Of a stretch of DNA of 64,000 nt, positions 42,340 through 54,000 are shown in pieces. Below the pieces are notes generated by a model. It was given only the letters and a program-made list of their open reading frames with translations. It did no database searches and had not been told where the DNA came from. Position numbers and translations under genes: made by a program. How positions within the stretch are numbered: the first letter of the stretch is position 1; the number at the start of each line of letters is the position of its first letter. This stretch comes from Ctena decussata (lineage: Eukaryota; Mollusca; Bivalvia; Lucinida; Lucinidae): contig OZ022500.1 in NCBI GenBank assembly GCA_963989385.1, forward strand, positions 112,757,842 through 112,821,841, written 5' to 3'.

Positions 42340-43014
42340 TATCAAATAATTTACATCCTGACTTGTAACTTTATGCAGCATAGTAAGTTAGTAACTCAGT
42401 ATAAGGGCTAGAGCCATGAAACTTTGGTCATGCATACATCTGGGAGAGTAAAGCTCAAAGCTGCCATCAATAATGAGTCTTGACCTACTTTTTATGGTTC
42501 ACTGACTTTGTAATTTTTTGTCAAGTTTTCGCATTTAAAAGCTCAACATCTGGAAGAGTACAGCTCTTTAATACCCAAAACTGATATGGAGTCTTGACCT
42601 ACTTTTTACGATTCACTCACTTTGCAATTTTTTGTCAAGTTTTCAAGTTTAGCTCTATTTCTCAAGAACTATAAGCCCTAGAGCTATGAAACATGGGTCA
42701 TGCAAAGATCTGGAAGAGTAATTTAGCTCAAATTCACCATCAATATTGCTAATTGACCAACATTTTATGGTTCATCTCTTTGCAACATTTGCTTCAAGTT
42801 TAGCTTTTGTTTCTTAGGAATGACAATGGTTAGAGCCATGAAATATGGGATATGCATACATCTGTAACAGTGAAACTGAAAACTGTCATTAATGTAGCAT
42901 CTTGACCTAATGTAATGTTCACTGACCATTCAAAATTTGCAGTGTGTTTGCTGATTTACCTCTGTTTTGTGACAAGCACTGTCAGGCGACACACCCCATT
43001 CCGCGGAATTCTTG
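42340..43014 (+). mobile_element. 5'-truncated Helitron-like element, related to family TCGCACCT
   Basis: About four degenerate units of 120-190 bp (AGAGCCATGAAA, CATGCATACATCTGG, TCTTGACCTACTTTTTA) end in CAGGCGACA, hairpin ATTCCGCGGAAT and terminal CTTG (43011-43014) before T. The 3' hairpin is the same as in 25829-27540. No microsatellite or 5' hairpin remains. Confidence 0.65.
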
Positions 43015-43767
43015 TTATTGGAAGGAGATGGCTGTCCCATCCTCCTCACTAGGTCAACTGTACAACCTGATAAGCCTCCTGATGGAAGACAAAGACTAGA
43101 AGGGTTTCTTTGGTGTGGGTGTGTAAAAAGGGTCAATATATTAAGTATTTACCATCTTTGCAGGTTACCCTTGTTTTATTTTGAAAGGGCCATAAGTGTT
43201 TCAGGGAGAAAATGACACCATGGCCCCTCTAGGCGCAACAGTAAATGACCCAATGAACAGACCAGACCAAACTTTTGTAAAAGCTAATACTTGTTTTTTT
43301 CACCTATTTAATCATTAAATTAATGTGTGTTCGTAAGGTAAATGGATATAATTTTGGTCAACACAGACGAACAGGACTTCAGAGATTATGCCCTCATGCT
43401 CAAATATCATAAGATAAGACAGATAAACAAATTTAACATACTTTGTGCCTTCTTTATAGCAAAACGTGTTTCTTTTCTGTTCCTGGTAGTCTAGACGCTT
43501 ATGAATTTTGGGTAAAAATAGACGATCTCTATCATTCAGACGCTCATCAAAAAGGGAGGTGTGCATGATCTATTTATAGAACGGGGGAATTCCAGGTGAA
43601 GCATTCAGTAAGTGTATTTATTTCCCAATCCATACTGTCAGTGCCACTTTCCAAGCCATCTAGAATTATGCATTTGACAGAATGAAAACTCATAAAACAT
43701 CCTAAAAGTGCACCTACCCTTTTCACAGCTACCTGGGGTCAGTTTTAGTGTTTTATCATAATTAACT
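43015..43767. other. no gene seen
   Basis: No exon, RNA gene or repeat shared with the window was recognised. Confidence 0.35.
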
Positions 43768-43903
43768 TTAGTTCTGTACCAAAACATCATGTTTTTTCAG
43801 TTTTTTCATCGGACGTTTATATGTCAAAAACATGCCAGTTTTTTTCAACATAGATATCCGATGAAAAAGACGAAAAAAAACTGAGGGTTTGGTACAGAAC
43901 TAT
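43768..43903. repeat. foldback, TTAGTTCTGTACCAAA ends
   Basis: Ends TTAGTTCTGTACCAAAAC and GTTTGGTACAGAACTA, inner arms CAGTTTTTTCATCGGAC and GATATCCGATGAAAAA. 136 bp, likely a small MITE. Confidence 0.7.
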
Positions 43904-44049
43904 GTGGAGATATTTAGATCTCAGCAACCCTTTAAGTAGTCTAATATCTTGACGGAACTCCGATTTTATTTTTGGATTGGTCTGTTACTGCGGGTATTTC
44001 AGAAAATGACAAAATGAAAAAAACAATACCCGGAGTGCAATTTCGTTGC

Positions 44050-44164
44050 TCTACCCTTTAAGAGCACAGCAATGACTCTGATAAGACTGGGCTGCTGATC
44101 TGAGTCTTTGCTGGGTATACATGCTACTTTGTTGGTTTTGTTGTGTAACTTGTGTTGTGGCTTA
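44050..44164. mobile_element. palindromic MITE, TGAGCCGCGACA family, right half only (copy 4)
   Basis: CTGATCTGAGTCTTTGCTGG, CTACTTTGTTGGTTTTGTTG and GTTGTGGCTTA match the right half of the family. Confidence 0.7.
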
Positions 44165-44280
44165 TTTCTTATTTTTCAGGTTTTCAGTGAGGAAATCTAA
44201 TTGTCAACCATCAGAATGCACATAGAGTGAGTTGTACAACGTACTTAACAATCACATGCTGGTAACGGTAAATAGCTTAT

Positions 44281-44775
44281 GTTTTTAATAAAAGAAAATA
44301 ATCTCGAACCAGATAAGAAAATATGTTATATCTCAGCTCTTACAAAGCCAGTGTCAATGTTGTAAACAGCAGATACCCCATACTAATGTCATATACATGT
44401 GGGAAGCCAGTGTCATTGATTTATGAAATGAAATCTAAATGCATTTACCAGGACACTTCGGAAAAGTTTCCCACAGGAGTCTGAAATTTCGTCAATAAAA
44501 TTAAAAAAAAATGCAAATTCTACAGACTCGCGTTCATATTTATACATATATGTATTATAAAAATATCTTTGTTATAGTATATATTAAAAACTGGGTGTGA
44601 TTTTGTAGAATATGCCTTTTGACAGAATTTCAAACTCCTTTGGTTTTCCTAAGTGTCTTGGTAAATGGCTTTGTTTCATAAAATGCGCTACTTGACATAA
44701 AAATCAGACTTTTAAGACCTTAGATATAGCTGATTTTCTTATTTGGTTTGAGATTAATTGCTTTTAATAAAGATA
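44281..44775. mobile_element. foldback element, uninterrupted copy (AAAATCAGCTATATCT-type)
   Basis: Left arm TAATCTCGAACCAGATAAGA and TATATCTCAGC mirror the right arm GATATAGCTGATTTTCTTAT and TTGGTTTGAGATTA. Arms exceed 50 bp and further pairing continues inward. Serves as the continuous reference for 34600-38757. Confidence 0.7.
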
Positions 44776-44964
44776 CTTACCGTTATCATCATATTATTGT
44801 GACATTGTCCACCTTGGTAGACTGGCACTCTACAGTTTAATGCACAGCCAATATAAATGTGTGAATACCAGTATGTTAAAGCCTACAACGATTACCTGTG
44901 AGATACAAACTACATGTGTTGTGAGTCAAACTTTTGGCTTGGACACAGCTGACCACTGACCAAC

Positions 44965-45034
44965 ATGGATGAGGTACTTTCAGACGTGCATGTGTATAAC
45001 AAGTTTGATCTTCTGCCAGACAAGTCCTGTGCAA
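44965..45034 (+). CDS. METTL22: METTL22 exon 1
   Basis: ATG in context CCAACATGG; codes MDEVLSDVHVYNKFDLLPDK; donor TGCAA|GTAAGA. Ends in phase 1. Confidence 0.85.
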
Positions 45035-48000
45035 GTAAGAAATGATTTTCTGGGCTAACAACCTATGTCATTGCTTAGATGTGGTAACCTTTCATTTGAC
45101 AGAGACTCTCTGCAAGAAAGAAAAATGAAAGTGAGGAAAGTTTTTTCCACAGCTGTGTAGTGTATCAGGCTCCTCTACTCACATACAGTCGGTGAATCCT
45201 GAGAAATCTGAAAAGTGGAGACTGATTGGTTTGCACAAATGTTCATGCTGTTTTGAGTAATCACTACACACTTACACCCATGGCTTTTTTGTATGGGGAA
45301 GTGGGAAAGGGTGGCGGGGGGGGGGGGGGGGGGGGGGGGGTGAAGAGGGTGGAGACAAGCTAAATGTTAGCTCACCAAAGCTTGATATTTTTATATCCAA
45401 CTGGCTAACATACATTTTCAAAATTCTATTTTTCATGTTTACTTCCGCTTGATGGACAAAACTTACTGTTTAGACATTTTTTGATTTACCAAATTCTATT
45501 CCTATTTCTACGTACAAGATTGTTAACACTTGAATAGTTGAATTTGCAAACAGCATAGATCCAGCTCATAATGAGCCAGCTTATCTATATCTACACAATT
45601 TGCCCTCAGCTCTTTGAATTCCCAATATGAAAAAGTTTGGGCATAGCATTTTTTTACAAATTTTGCAGATCTATATAAATTTTGTTGGCTGCTTTTTTGG
45701 CATATAATCAGGTACACAATCAGAAAATTAAAATATGTTTTTTCCCAGTTACTAGGTTTGAGTTCTACCTACCAATTTCACAAGAGACAATCTACAAGCG
45801 TGATTCAATAGAACCTCCAAGTAAGAGAGTGAAATGGTGCAACTCAGAAGAGGACAAGAAAGCATCAGAGGATCTAGATTTATTAACCGCTACAGAGAGT
45901 GTTAGTTCAGTAATTGTCACTATAATGCACATTGTAGTTATCAAGGGTGGAGACAAGCTAAATGTTAGCTCACCAAAGCTTGATATTTTTATATCCAACT
46001 GGCTAACATACATTTTCAAAATTCTATTTTTCATGTTTACTTCCGCTTGATGGACAAAACTTACTGTTTAGACATTTTTTGATTTACCAAATTCTATTCC
46101 TATTTCTACGTACAAGATTGTTAACACTTGAATAGTTGAATTTGCAAACAGCATAGATCCAGCTCATAATGAGCCAGCTTATCTATATCTACACAATTTG
46201 CCCTCAGCTCTTTGAATTCCCAATATGAAAAAGTTTGGGCATAGCATTTTTTTACAAATTTTGCAGATCTATATAAATTTTGTTGGCTGCTTTTTTGGCA
46301 TATAATCAGGTACACAATCAGAAAATTAAAATATGTTTTTTCCCAGTTACTAGGTTTGAGTTCTACCTACCAATTTCACAAGAGACAATCTACAAGCGTG
46401 ATTCAATAGAACCTCCAAGTAAGAGAGTGAAATGGTGCAACTCAGAAGAGGACAAGAAAGCATCAGAGGATCTAGATTTATTAACCGCTACAGAGAGTGT
46501 TAGTTCAGTAATTGTCACTATAATGCACATTGTAGTTATCAAAGGCTGATGCTGTACTGTCCTGTACTGTGCATGAGTATTGGGACACCTAAAAGAATTA
46601 ATTTTCCATTTGTTTCAAATGGAAAATTAACGATTTTAGGTGTTCCAAAATTTAGGCACACTATGGTAATTTGTGCCTGTGTGTGTGTGTATGTGTGTGT
46701 GTGTGTGGGGGGGGGGGGGGGGTTGGGGGTAGGAGGAGGAGGCTGGGGGCAGAGGCTAGAAGACTAAAAGGGCTGCTATATGTGTATTAGGCTAGAAGAC
46801 TAAAAAGGCTACTATGTGTGTATTAAACTTTCTAAATGATTTATGTTACAAACATTTTAGTGTGTCAGCAGCATACTCATATCCAAACTCACTTTACGAG
46901 ACAAAACTTCACAAAATCATGACAAGCTGACTTGTACAACTACATGTAGGATCAGATTTGGAAACTTTCTTTTTAGATTCTGTCGCAAACTGAAAAAAAA
47001 TCTTGAAATTCTTATTAATGTATTCTTCTATATTTGTTTAAAAGAATGGATTCAATGGTTGGAGGAGTTGTTAGCTCTCACACAAGTTGATATCAAGAAA
47101 GAATTGCAAAGGTTTGGTATTGTGTGAAAAAGTACCTTATGGTATGTGTGAACAACAAAGGCCCAGGTCAGCATACTTAGTCTGATCAGAGTCACCTCTT
47201 TCTGCATATACAGTCTATAAAGCCCGAGGATTCTGTAAAACTAAAAATGAAGATTAATCAGTCTGAGGTGATGTGCAGGCTGATTTAAGTATTTGAGCGT
47301 ATTTGAGCTGCAACACGAAAAAAACAACAAAGTGGCATGTGCACCCAGTGAAGACTCAGATTAGCCTGGGTGTCAGCCCAGTCCAATCAGAGTCTTGCTG
47401 TGTGCTTAAAAGATAGCTCGGGGCCTTAGCTAGCACCATGCAAATAGCAAAGACTGATCAGACTTGGTAGATGCCCAGGCTGATCTGAGTCTTTGCTGGG
47501 TGCATATGCCACTTTGTTGTTTTTGTTGTGTGGCTGTTCATTTACAGCATGCTCATTGTTTAAGGTTCCTTTTCACATGGCACAAACCATATAATATTCA
47601 GATAACTGTGGACAAGGATGGAGACTTAGTACTGGAGAGAAATTCTGGAGGACATCAGAGTAGTTCCGGTAGTGAGACTTCAGAAGACTCCTTGGATAAT
47701 GAGCTTCAGGAAACTGAACAGGGTTTTCTCAAGGCTGTCCATAAAAGAAGACATGATGGCATGGAGCTTAATTTCATAACTCTGAGTATGTGACACATGA
47801 TACCCATAATTAATCAACATATTGGGGCATAAGAGCCTGGGCAACTGTGTAGACCCAGATCAGACTGAGCTGTTAGTACCAGTCTGAGTCGCATACTGTA
47901 AAACACTTATATTTGGCGGTCTCTTTATTTTTGCAATATTGGCAGAAAAGAAGAAAATCACCAAATTAAAATGCCGCAAATTAAACTGTTGATCAAAGGG

Positions 48001-51000
48001 AAAATCTACTATTGAGAGATGTATTCCTTCCATTATAATATCAAAACAAATACACATCATATGCACCAGAAGCAAAGTCCAAGTAAAACACCCAGGTGAA
48101 ATGGAGTGTAGCGATGTTTGTGACATGCTATTTAGTACTTACCCGGTAAGCCAATTTGATTAAATCAGAAGCAACACAATAATCTGTATGATGTAAACAG
48201 TTATGTTTATAATAGTAGAATAAAATTGTAATCACTGCAATTAGCGGCATAATTAAAGAATGATAATTTAAAACTTGGACTCAGATGAGGTAAAACTCCA
48301 TTTATTTTTCTTTTGCTTTCTTTTTCTTCTTCTTTCTTTCTTTTTTTCTTTTTTTTTTGTAAATCACAAAACCGCCAAAATAAAAATCAGCCAAAAGGTC
48401 TGTTTATAAAAACCGCCAAATTTTGGTGCCGCCAAATATAAGTGTTTTACAGTATACAATGTTTTGTTATCCAGTCAACAGTTTAATAAAAACTGGAATT
48501 GTTCAAAAAAGAGAAGAGTTACCATATTTTGAATCATTTTTTCGCACCTCCAAAAAATCTAGATTTGTCTTACAAGATGGAAGTAGAATTTTAGGGGTTG
48601 ATATATAAGGGAAAGAACAGTGGTTAGACCTTCAAAATGATCATGTATTTATATATTTAATATCAAAATGCAGTTTAAGCATATTCATTTACTTTTTTCA
48701 CTGTAACATTTTTTGTGACACTCTTTCATTATGATCCATTATGTTTTTCACTTAATATTTACAAGTGAGAGGTCATTTTCATTCAGAGTGTAATGTTATC
48801 ATATTATAGGACAGACTGTGTGTCAAGAATATATTTTGTTATCTCTGCCATTTATTTCAGAGCACAGTCTAGCCACAGAGCTGGATCAAGTTGGAAAACA
48901 GGTATAAAAATAAACTTCATTTGGTGCTGTTTCCCAGATAATACTATCATTTGCATTTTAGGTATATAAGGCTGAGCAATAAGGCAAGTTTGACAAGAAA
49001 GTGTGAATTTTGTTGATGTTAGATTTCAAGCAGATCACAAATGACAACATGAAATATCCTATTGAGACATCTTGAACCAATAATTTTCCATTTGTTTCAT
49101 ATGGAAAATTAATTGTTTTTAGGGCACCCAATATTTAAGCTCATTATGGTAGTCCCAATGCATGGCAGTCTGACATCTTCAGAGCTCCAAATAATAAAAA
49201 TATTCAGAGCTCCAGATAGAGGGGAATATCTAAGGTGATAATTAGGGTTATTTTTTTCATAAATCTGCCAAAAAATGTATGTTGTGAAAGCAATTCAGCT
49301 GATATTTCACAACAAAATTTTTTTAAAGAGAAATTTTATCTCAGAATTATCATCAAATACTCCGTATCTAGAACTGAAGAATTGAAAAAAAATTGTCAGA
49401 TAATTTTTAGCTCACCTGAAGGAAAGTTCAGGAAGAGCTATTGTTGTCACCACGGCGTTGGCGTCCGCATCCGCGTCGGCGTTTGGATTGGATGTTTTGG
49501 TTAAAGTTTTTTTAAAGACCTTTATCTCCTAATCCATGGATAGATTCTTTTGATACATGCACTGTAGTTAGATATTGATCCAAAGTTTAACAGGGTACCA
49601 CCCCCAGCCCACTCAGTGACTTTGATGTCAAGGTCATGGACTTAGAAAATTTGGAGTTTTTTTTGGACTGGATGTTTTGGTTAAAGTTTTTTAAAGCTCA
49701 GTATCTCCTTAACCCATGATTGGATTCTTTTGATACTTGCACTGTAGTTAGATATTGGTCTGAAGCTTTCCAAAGTGTTAGCCCATTCCCCTCAGTGACC
49801 TTGATGTCAAGGTCATGGACTTAGAAAATTGTCTTGTTATTGATTGGATGTTTTGGTTAAAGTTTTTTAAAGACCCATATCTCATGAGCCCATGGATGAA
49901 TTCTTTTGATATTTGCACTGTAGTTAGATATTAGTCCAAAGTTTTACAGAGTGCTACCCCAACCCCACTCAGTGACCTTGATGTCAAGGTCAGGGACTTA
50001 GGAAATTTTGGTCTTTATTAAAGTTTTCTTATTGCATACTGATTCATAATGCTTGGCAGAGATTTAGTTTACACTTGAACTGATGTTTGACACTTTTTTT
50101 GGCTTTTGCAAAACACTCTATACTCACCCCCTTGGATGACCTTGAAGTCAAGGTCATCCACAAAGAATTTTGTCATAAAGATTTTGGTTAAAGTTTTATC
50201 TTTATGAAGACATAATTTCACAGTGCCAGGATGGACTCAGTTGATACTAACTTACTTTGACTGATGTTAGATAATGGTTCAGGGTTTTGATACATCCTGC
50301 CCCTGCTACCCACCCACCCCTTCCCCTCAGTTCTTTGACCTCAAGCTCACAGACTTTTGAAATTTCATGTGGATTTTTTTATTTTAATTTTATTTTAAGA
50401 CTAATTTCTGAGATAGCTTTTGTTTATAAATGTGTTGTCATTATGGACATGCTTGCCTGAAGTTTTATGCATAGCAATCCACACCACCATAGCGTCTGTG
50501 CGATGGGCAAGCCCCAATTCAGGCGAGCTATGCTGTCAGGTGACAGCTCTTGTTCATAGTTCTAATTGTTCATATAACACTACATATGTTGTGACATCAT
50601 ATAGCATAATGAAGTGACAGCTGATTAGAACCACTTCAATGAGGTTGTTCTCTTGCAATCACATTGCATGTAAAGGGTCAGTTTTGATCAGATGAAGACG
50701 TTAGATAAAATGAGCCGCAACACGAGAAAACCAACAAAGTGGCTGTGCTCCCAGCGCAGACTCAGATCAGCCTGGGCATCCGCCCAGTCTGATCAGAGTC
50801 TTCGCTGTCCTCATGGAGGTAGCTTAGACCCTTAGCTACCCTTTAAGCCCTTAGCAAAGAGTCTGATCAGATTCGGTGGATGCCCAGGCTGATTTGAGTC
50901 TGCGCTGGGCGCACAACCACATTGTTGGTTTTCTTGTGTAGCGGCTCAAATATCTTTGGTGTTATCAAAGACTCCTTTTCTGTCTGAAGGTGTATGGTTA

Positions 51001-54000
51001 CCTCTCCATGAATTTTTGCCATTTTTTTCATGTAGACAAATTCTGTGACTTTTTGTTTGCTGTCATGGATGATGAAACCATTCTGAAAGGGGGTCAAATC
51101 TTAAAGGGAAGTTTGCTACTATAAGACTCCATCGAGAAGGAAGGCACAAACGAAAATGGCAGAGTTGCTTCCCCTGAAAGTGTATTCATTTAGCTTAAGC
51201 TCCACTCTGCCTGTTACAGGTGTGGCTAGGAGCTCTTCTTCTATGTGACTATATCATCTATAAAGGTGGAGAACTGAGAAATAAAACAGTAGTTGACTTG
51301 GGTGCTGGAACAGGTCTCACCAGTATTGTGGCTGCCCTGTTTGCTAAAGCTGTCTACTGTACAGGTAAGTTCTTGTACAGGTCTCATTAGTGTTGTAGCT
51401 GCCCTGTTTACTGAAGCTGTTTACTACACATGTAGGTGCTGGTACAGGTCTCTCCAATATTATTGCTGGTTTGTCTACTGAAGCTGTTTACTGTGCATGT
51501 AAGTTCTGGCACTGGTCTCTACAGTGTTGTGTTTGCCCTGTTTACTGAAGCTGTCGACTGGGCAGGTAGGTTCTGGTACTAGTCTGACCAGTATTGTGGC
51601 TGCCCTGTTTACTGACACTGTCAACTGTGCAGGTAGGTTCTGGTGCTGGTCTTACCAGTGTTGTTGCTGCCCTATGTACTGAAGCTGTCTAGCGACAGTT
51701 AGGTTCTAGTACAGGTCTCACTGGTGTTGTGGCTGTCCTGTTTATTGAAGCTGTCTACTGTACAGGTGGGTTCTGGTACAGGTCTCCCCAGTATGGTGGC
51801 TGCATTGTTCACTGAAGCTGTTTATCATAAAAGTAGGTACTGGTACCGGTCTCACCAGTATTGGGGCTGCCTTGTTTACTGAAGTTGTCTACTGTACATG
51901 TAGGTCCTGTTCAGGTCACAGAAATATTGTTTGTGCCCTTGTTAACATAGTGCAAGTTGTTTCCTGTACTGGTCTCACCAGTATCCTGTTTGCTGAAACT
52001 GACTACTATGCAGGTAGGTTCTGGTGCTGGTCTTACCAGCATTGTGGCTGCCCTGTTAATGGAAGCTGTCCATTGTACAAGTAGTTTCTTTTACTGGTCT
52101 CACCAGTATTGTGGCTGCCGTTTTTACTGAAGCTGTCTAGCCATCCATTGTAAAAGTAGGTTCTGGTCTTACCAGCATTGTGGCTGCCCTGTTAATGGAA
52201 GCTGTCCATTGTACAAGTAGTTTCTTTTACTGGTCTCACTAGTATTGTGGCTGCCTTGTTTACTAAAGTTGTCTAGCTGTCCATTGTACAAGTAGTTTCT
52301 TTTACTGGTCTCTCCAGTATTGTGGCTGCAGTGTTTACTGAAGCTGTCTAGCCATCCATTGTAAAAGTAGGTTCTGGTACTGTTCTCACCAGTATTGTGG
52401 CTACCCTGTTTACTGAAGCTGTCTGTTGTAGAAATAGGTTCTGGTACTGTTCTCACCAGTATTGTGACTGCCCTGTTTACTGAAGCTGTCTAGCTGTCTG
52501 TTGTACAAGTAGGTTCTGGTACTGTTCTCACCAGTACTGTGGCTGCCCTGTTTACTGAAGTTGTCTAGCTGTCTGTTGTAGAAGTAGGTTCTGATACTGG
52601 TCTCACCAGTATTGTGGCTGCCCTGTTTACTGAAGCTGTCTAGCTGTCTGTTGTAGAAGTAGGTTCTGGTGCTGGTCTCACCAGTATTGTGGCTGCCCTG
52701 TTTACTAAAGCTGTCTAGCTGTCTGTTGTAGAAGTAGGTTCTGGTACTGGTCTCACCAGTATTGTGGCTGCCCTGTTTACTGAAGCTGTCTAGCCATCCA
52801 TTGTACAAGTGGTTTCTTCTACTGGTCGCACCAGTATTGTGGCTGCCCTGTTTACTGAAGCTGTCTAGCCATCCATTGTAAAAGTAGGTTTTGGTACTGT
52901 TCTCACCAGTATTGTGGCTGCCCTGTTTACTGAAGCTGTCTAGCTGTCTGTTTTAGAAGTAGGTTCTGGTACTGGTCTCACCAGTATTGTGGCTGCCCTG
53001 TTTACTGAAGCTGTCTAGCTGTCTGTTGTAGAAGTAGGTTCTGGTACTGGTCTCACCAGTATTGTGGCTGCCCTGTTTACTGAAGCTGTCTAGCCGTCTG
53101 TTGTAGAAGTAGGTTCTGGTACTGGTCTCACCAGTATTGTGGCTGCCCTGTTTACTGAAGCTGTCTAGCCATGCATTGTAAAAGTAGGTTCTGGTACTGG
53201 TCTCACCAGTATTGTGGCTGCCCTGTTTACTGAAGCTGTCTATCTGTCTGTTGTAGAGGTAGGTTCTGGTACTGGTCTCACCAGTATTGTGGCTGCCCTG
53301 TTTACTGAAGCTGTCTAGCTGTCTGTTGTAGAAGTAGGTTCTGGTACTGGTCTCACCAGTATTACGGCTTCCTTGTTTACTGAAGCTGTCTACATGTTGG
53401 TAGGTTCTGCTGCTGGTCTCACCAGTATCTTTGCTGCCCTGTGTACTGAAACTGTCTAGCCACAGGTAGGTTCTGGTACAGGTCTCACCAGTATTGTGGC
53501 TGACCAGTTTATTGAAGCTGTCATCTGTACAGGTAGGTTCTGATACTGGTCTTACTGGTGTTGTGGCTGCCCTGTTTACTAGGGCTGTCTACTGCACAGG
53601 TGGGTTGGGTCCTTGTTTCTACCAGTGTTGCTAAAGCTGGTTTCTGTACTGGTCTCACCAGTATTTAGGCTGTTTGCTGAAGCTGTCTACAAAATAGGTA
53701 GGTTCTGGTACAAGTCTCAACTGTATTGTGGTTGCTCTGTTTGCTTAGGCTATCTACTGTATAGATAGGTTCAAGTACAGGTGGCACCAGTTTTGTGGGT
53801 ACCCTGTTTGCTGAAATTGCCTGCTGTACATAGGTTGCTGCTGAGACTGTCTGCTGTGCAGGTGGGGTCTGTTACAGGTCTCATACACCTGTTACAGATA
53901 CCTGTGCACATTAACAAAACTAGGCAGTGTATCTGACTGGTTTTGTTAACTGCTGTCACTTTGAATGCTAGGAGAGAGAATATTTCTTATACTATTGCAG

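Larger units (their letters stand above)
45347..46542 (+). repeat. 598 bp tandem duplication containing METTL22 exon 2
   Basis: Unit 1 is about 45347-45944 and unit 2 about 45945-46542; the two appear identical. The left edge lies just after a run of 25 G (45316-45340). Units start GGGTGGAGACAAGC. Confidence 0.9.

Noticed and set aside
45682..46050. 122-codon frame starting upstream of METTL22 exon 2
   Set aside because: Its ATG is intronic; only the part from 45749 is supported as exon, entered by splicing from exon 1.
47045..47111. Possible extra METTL22 exon (WIQWLEELLALTQVDIKKEL)
   Set aside because: Its frame is closed in the phase set by exons 2 and 3, its length of 67 is not a multiple of three, and human METTL22 has no such segment.
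52169..52808. Minus-strand open frames of 95 and 132 codons with a 25-residue repeat (SFSKQGSHNTGETSTRTYFY)
   Set aside because: They read the 75 bp minisatellite derived from METTL22 exon 5 backwards; the period divisible by three explains the openness.
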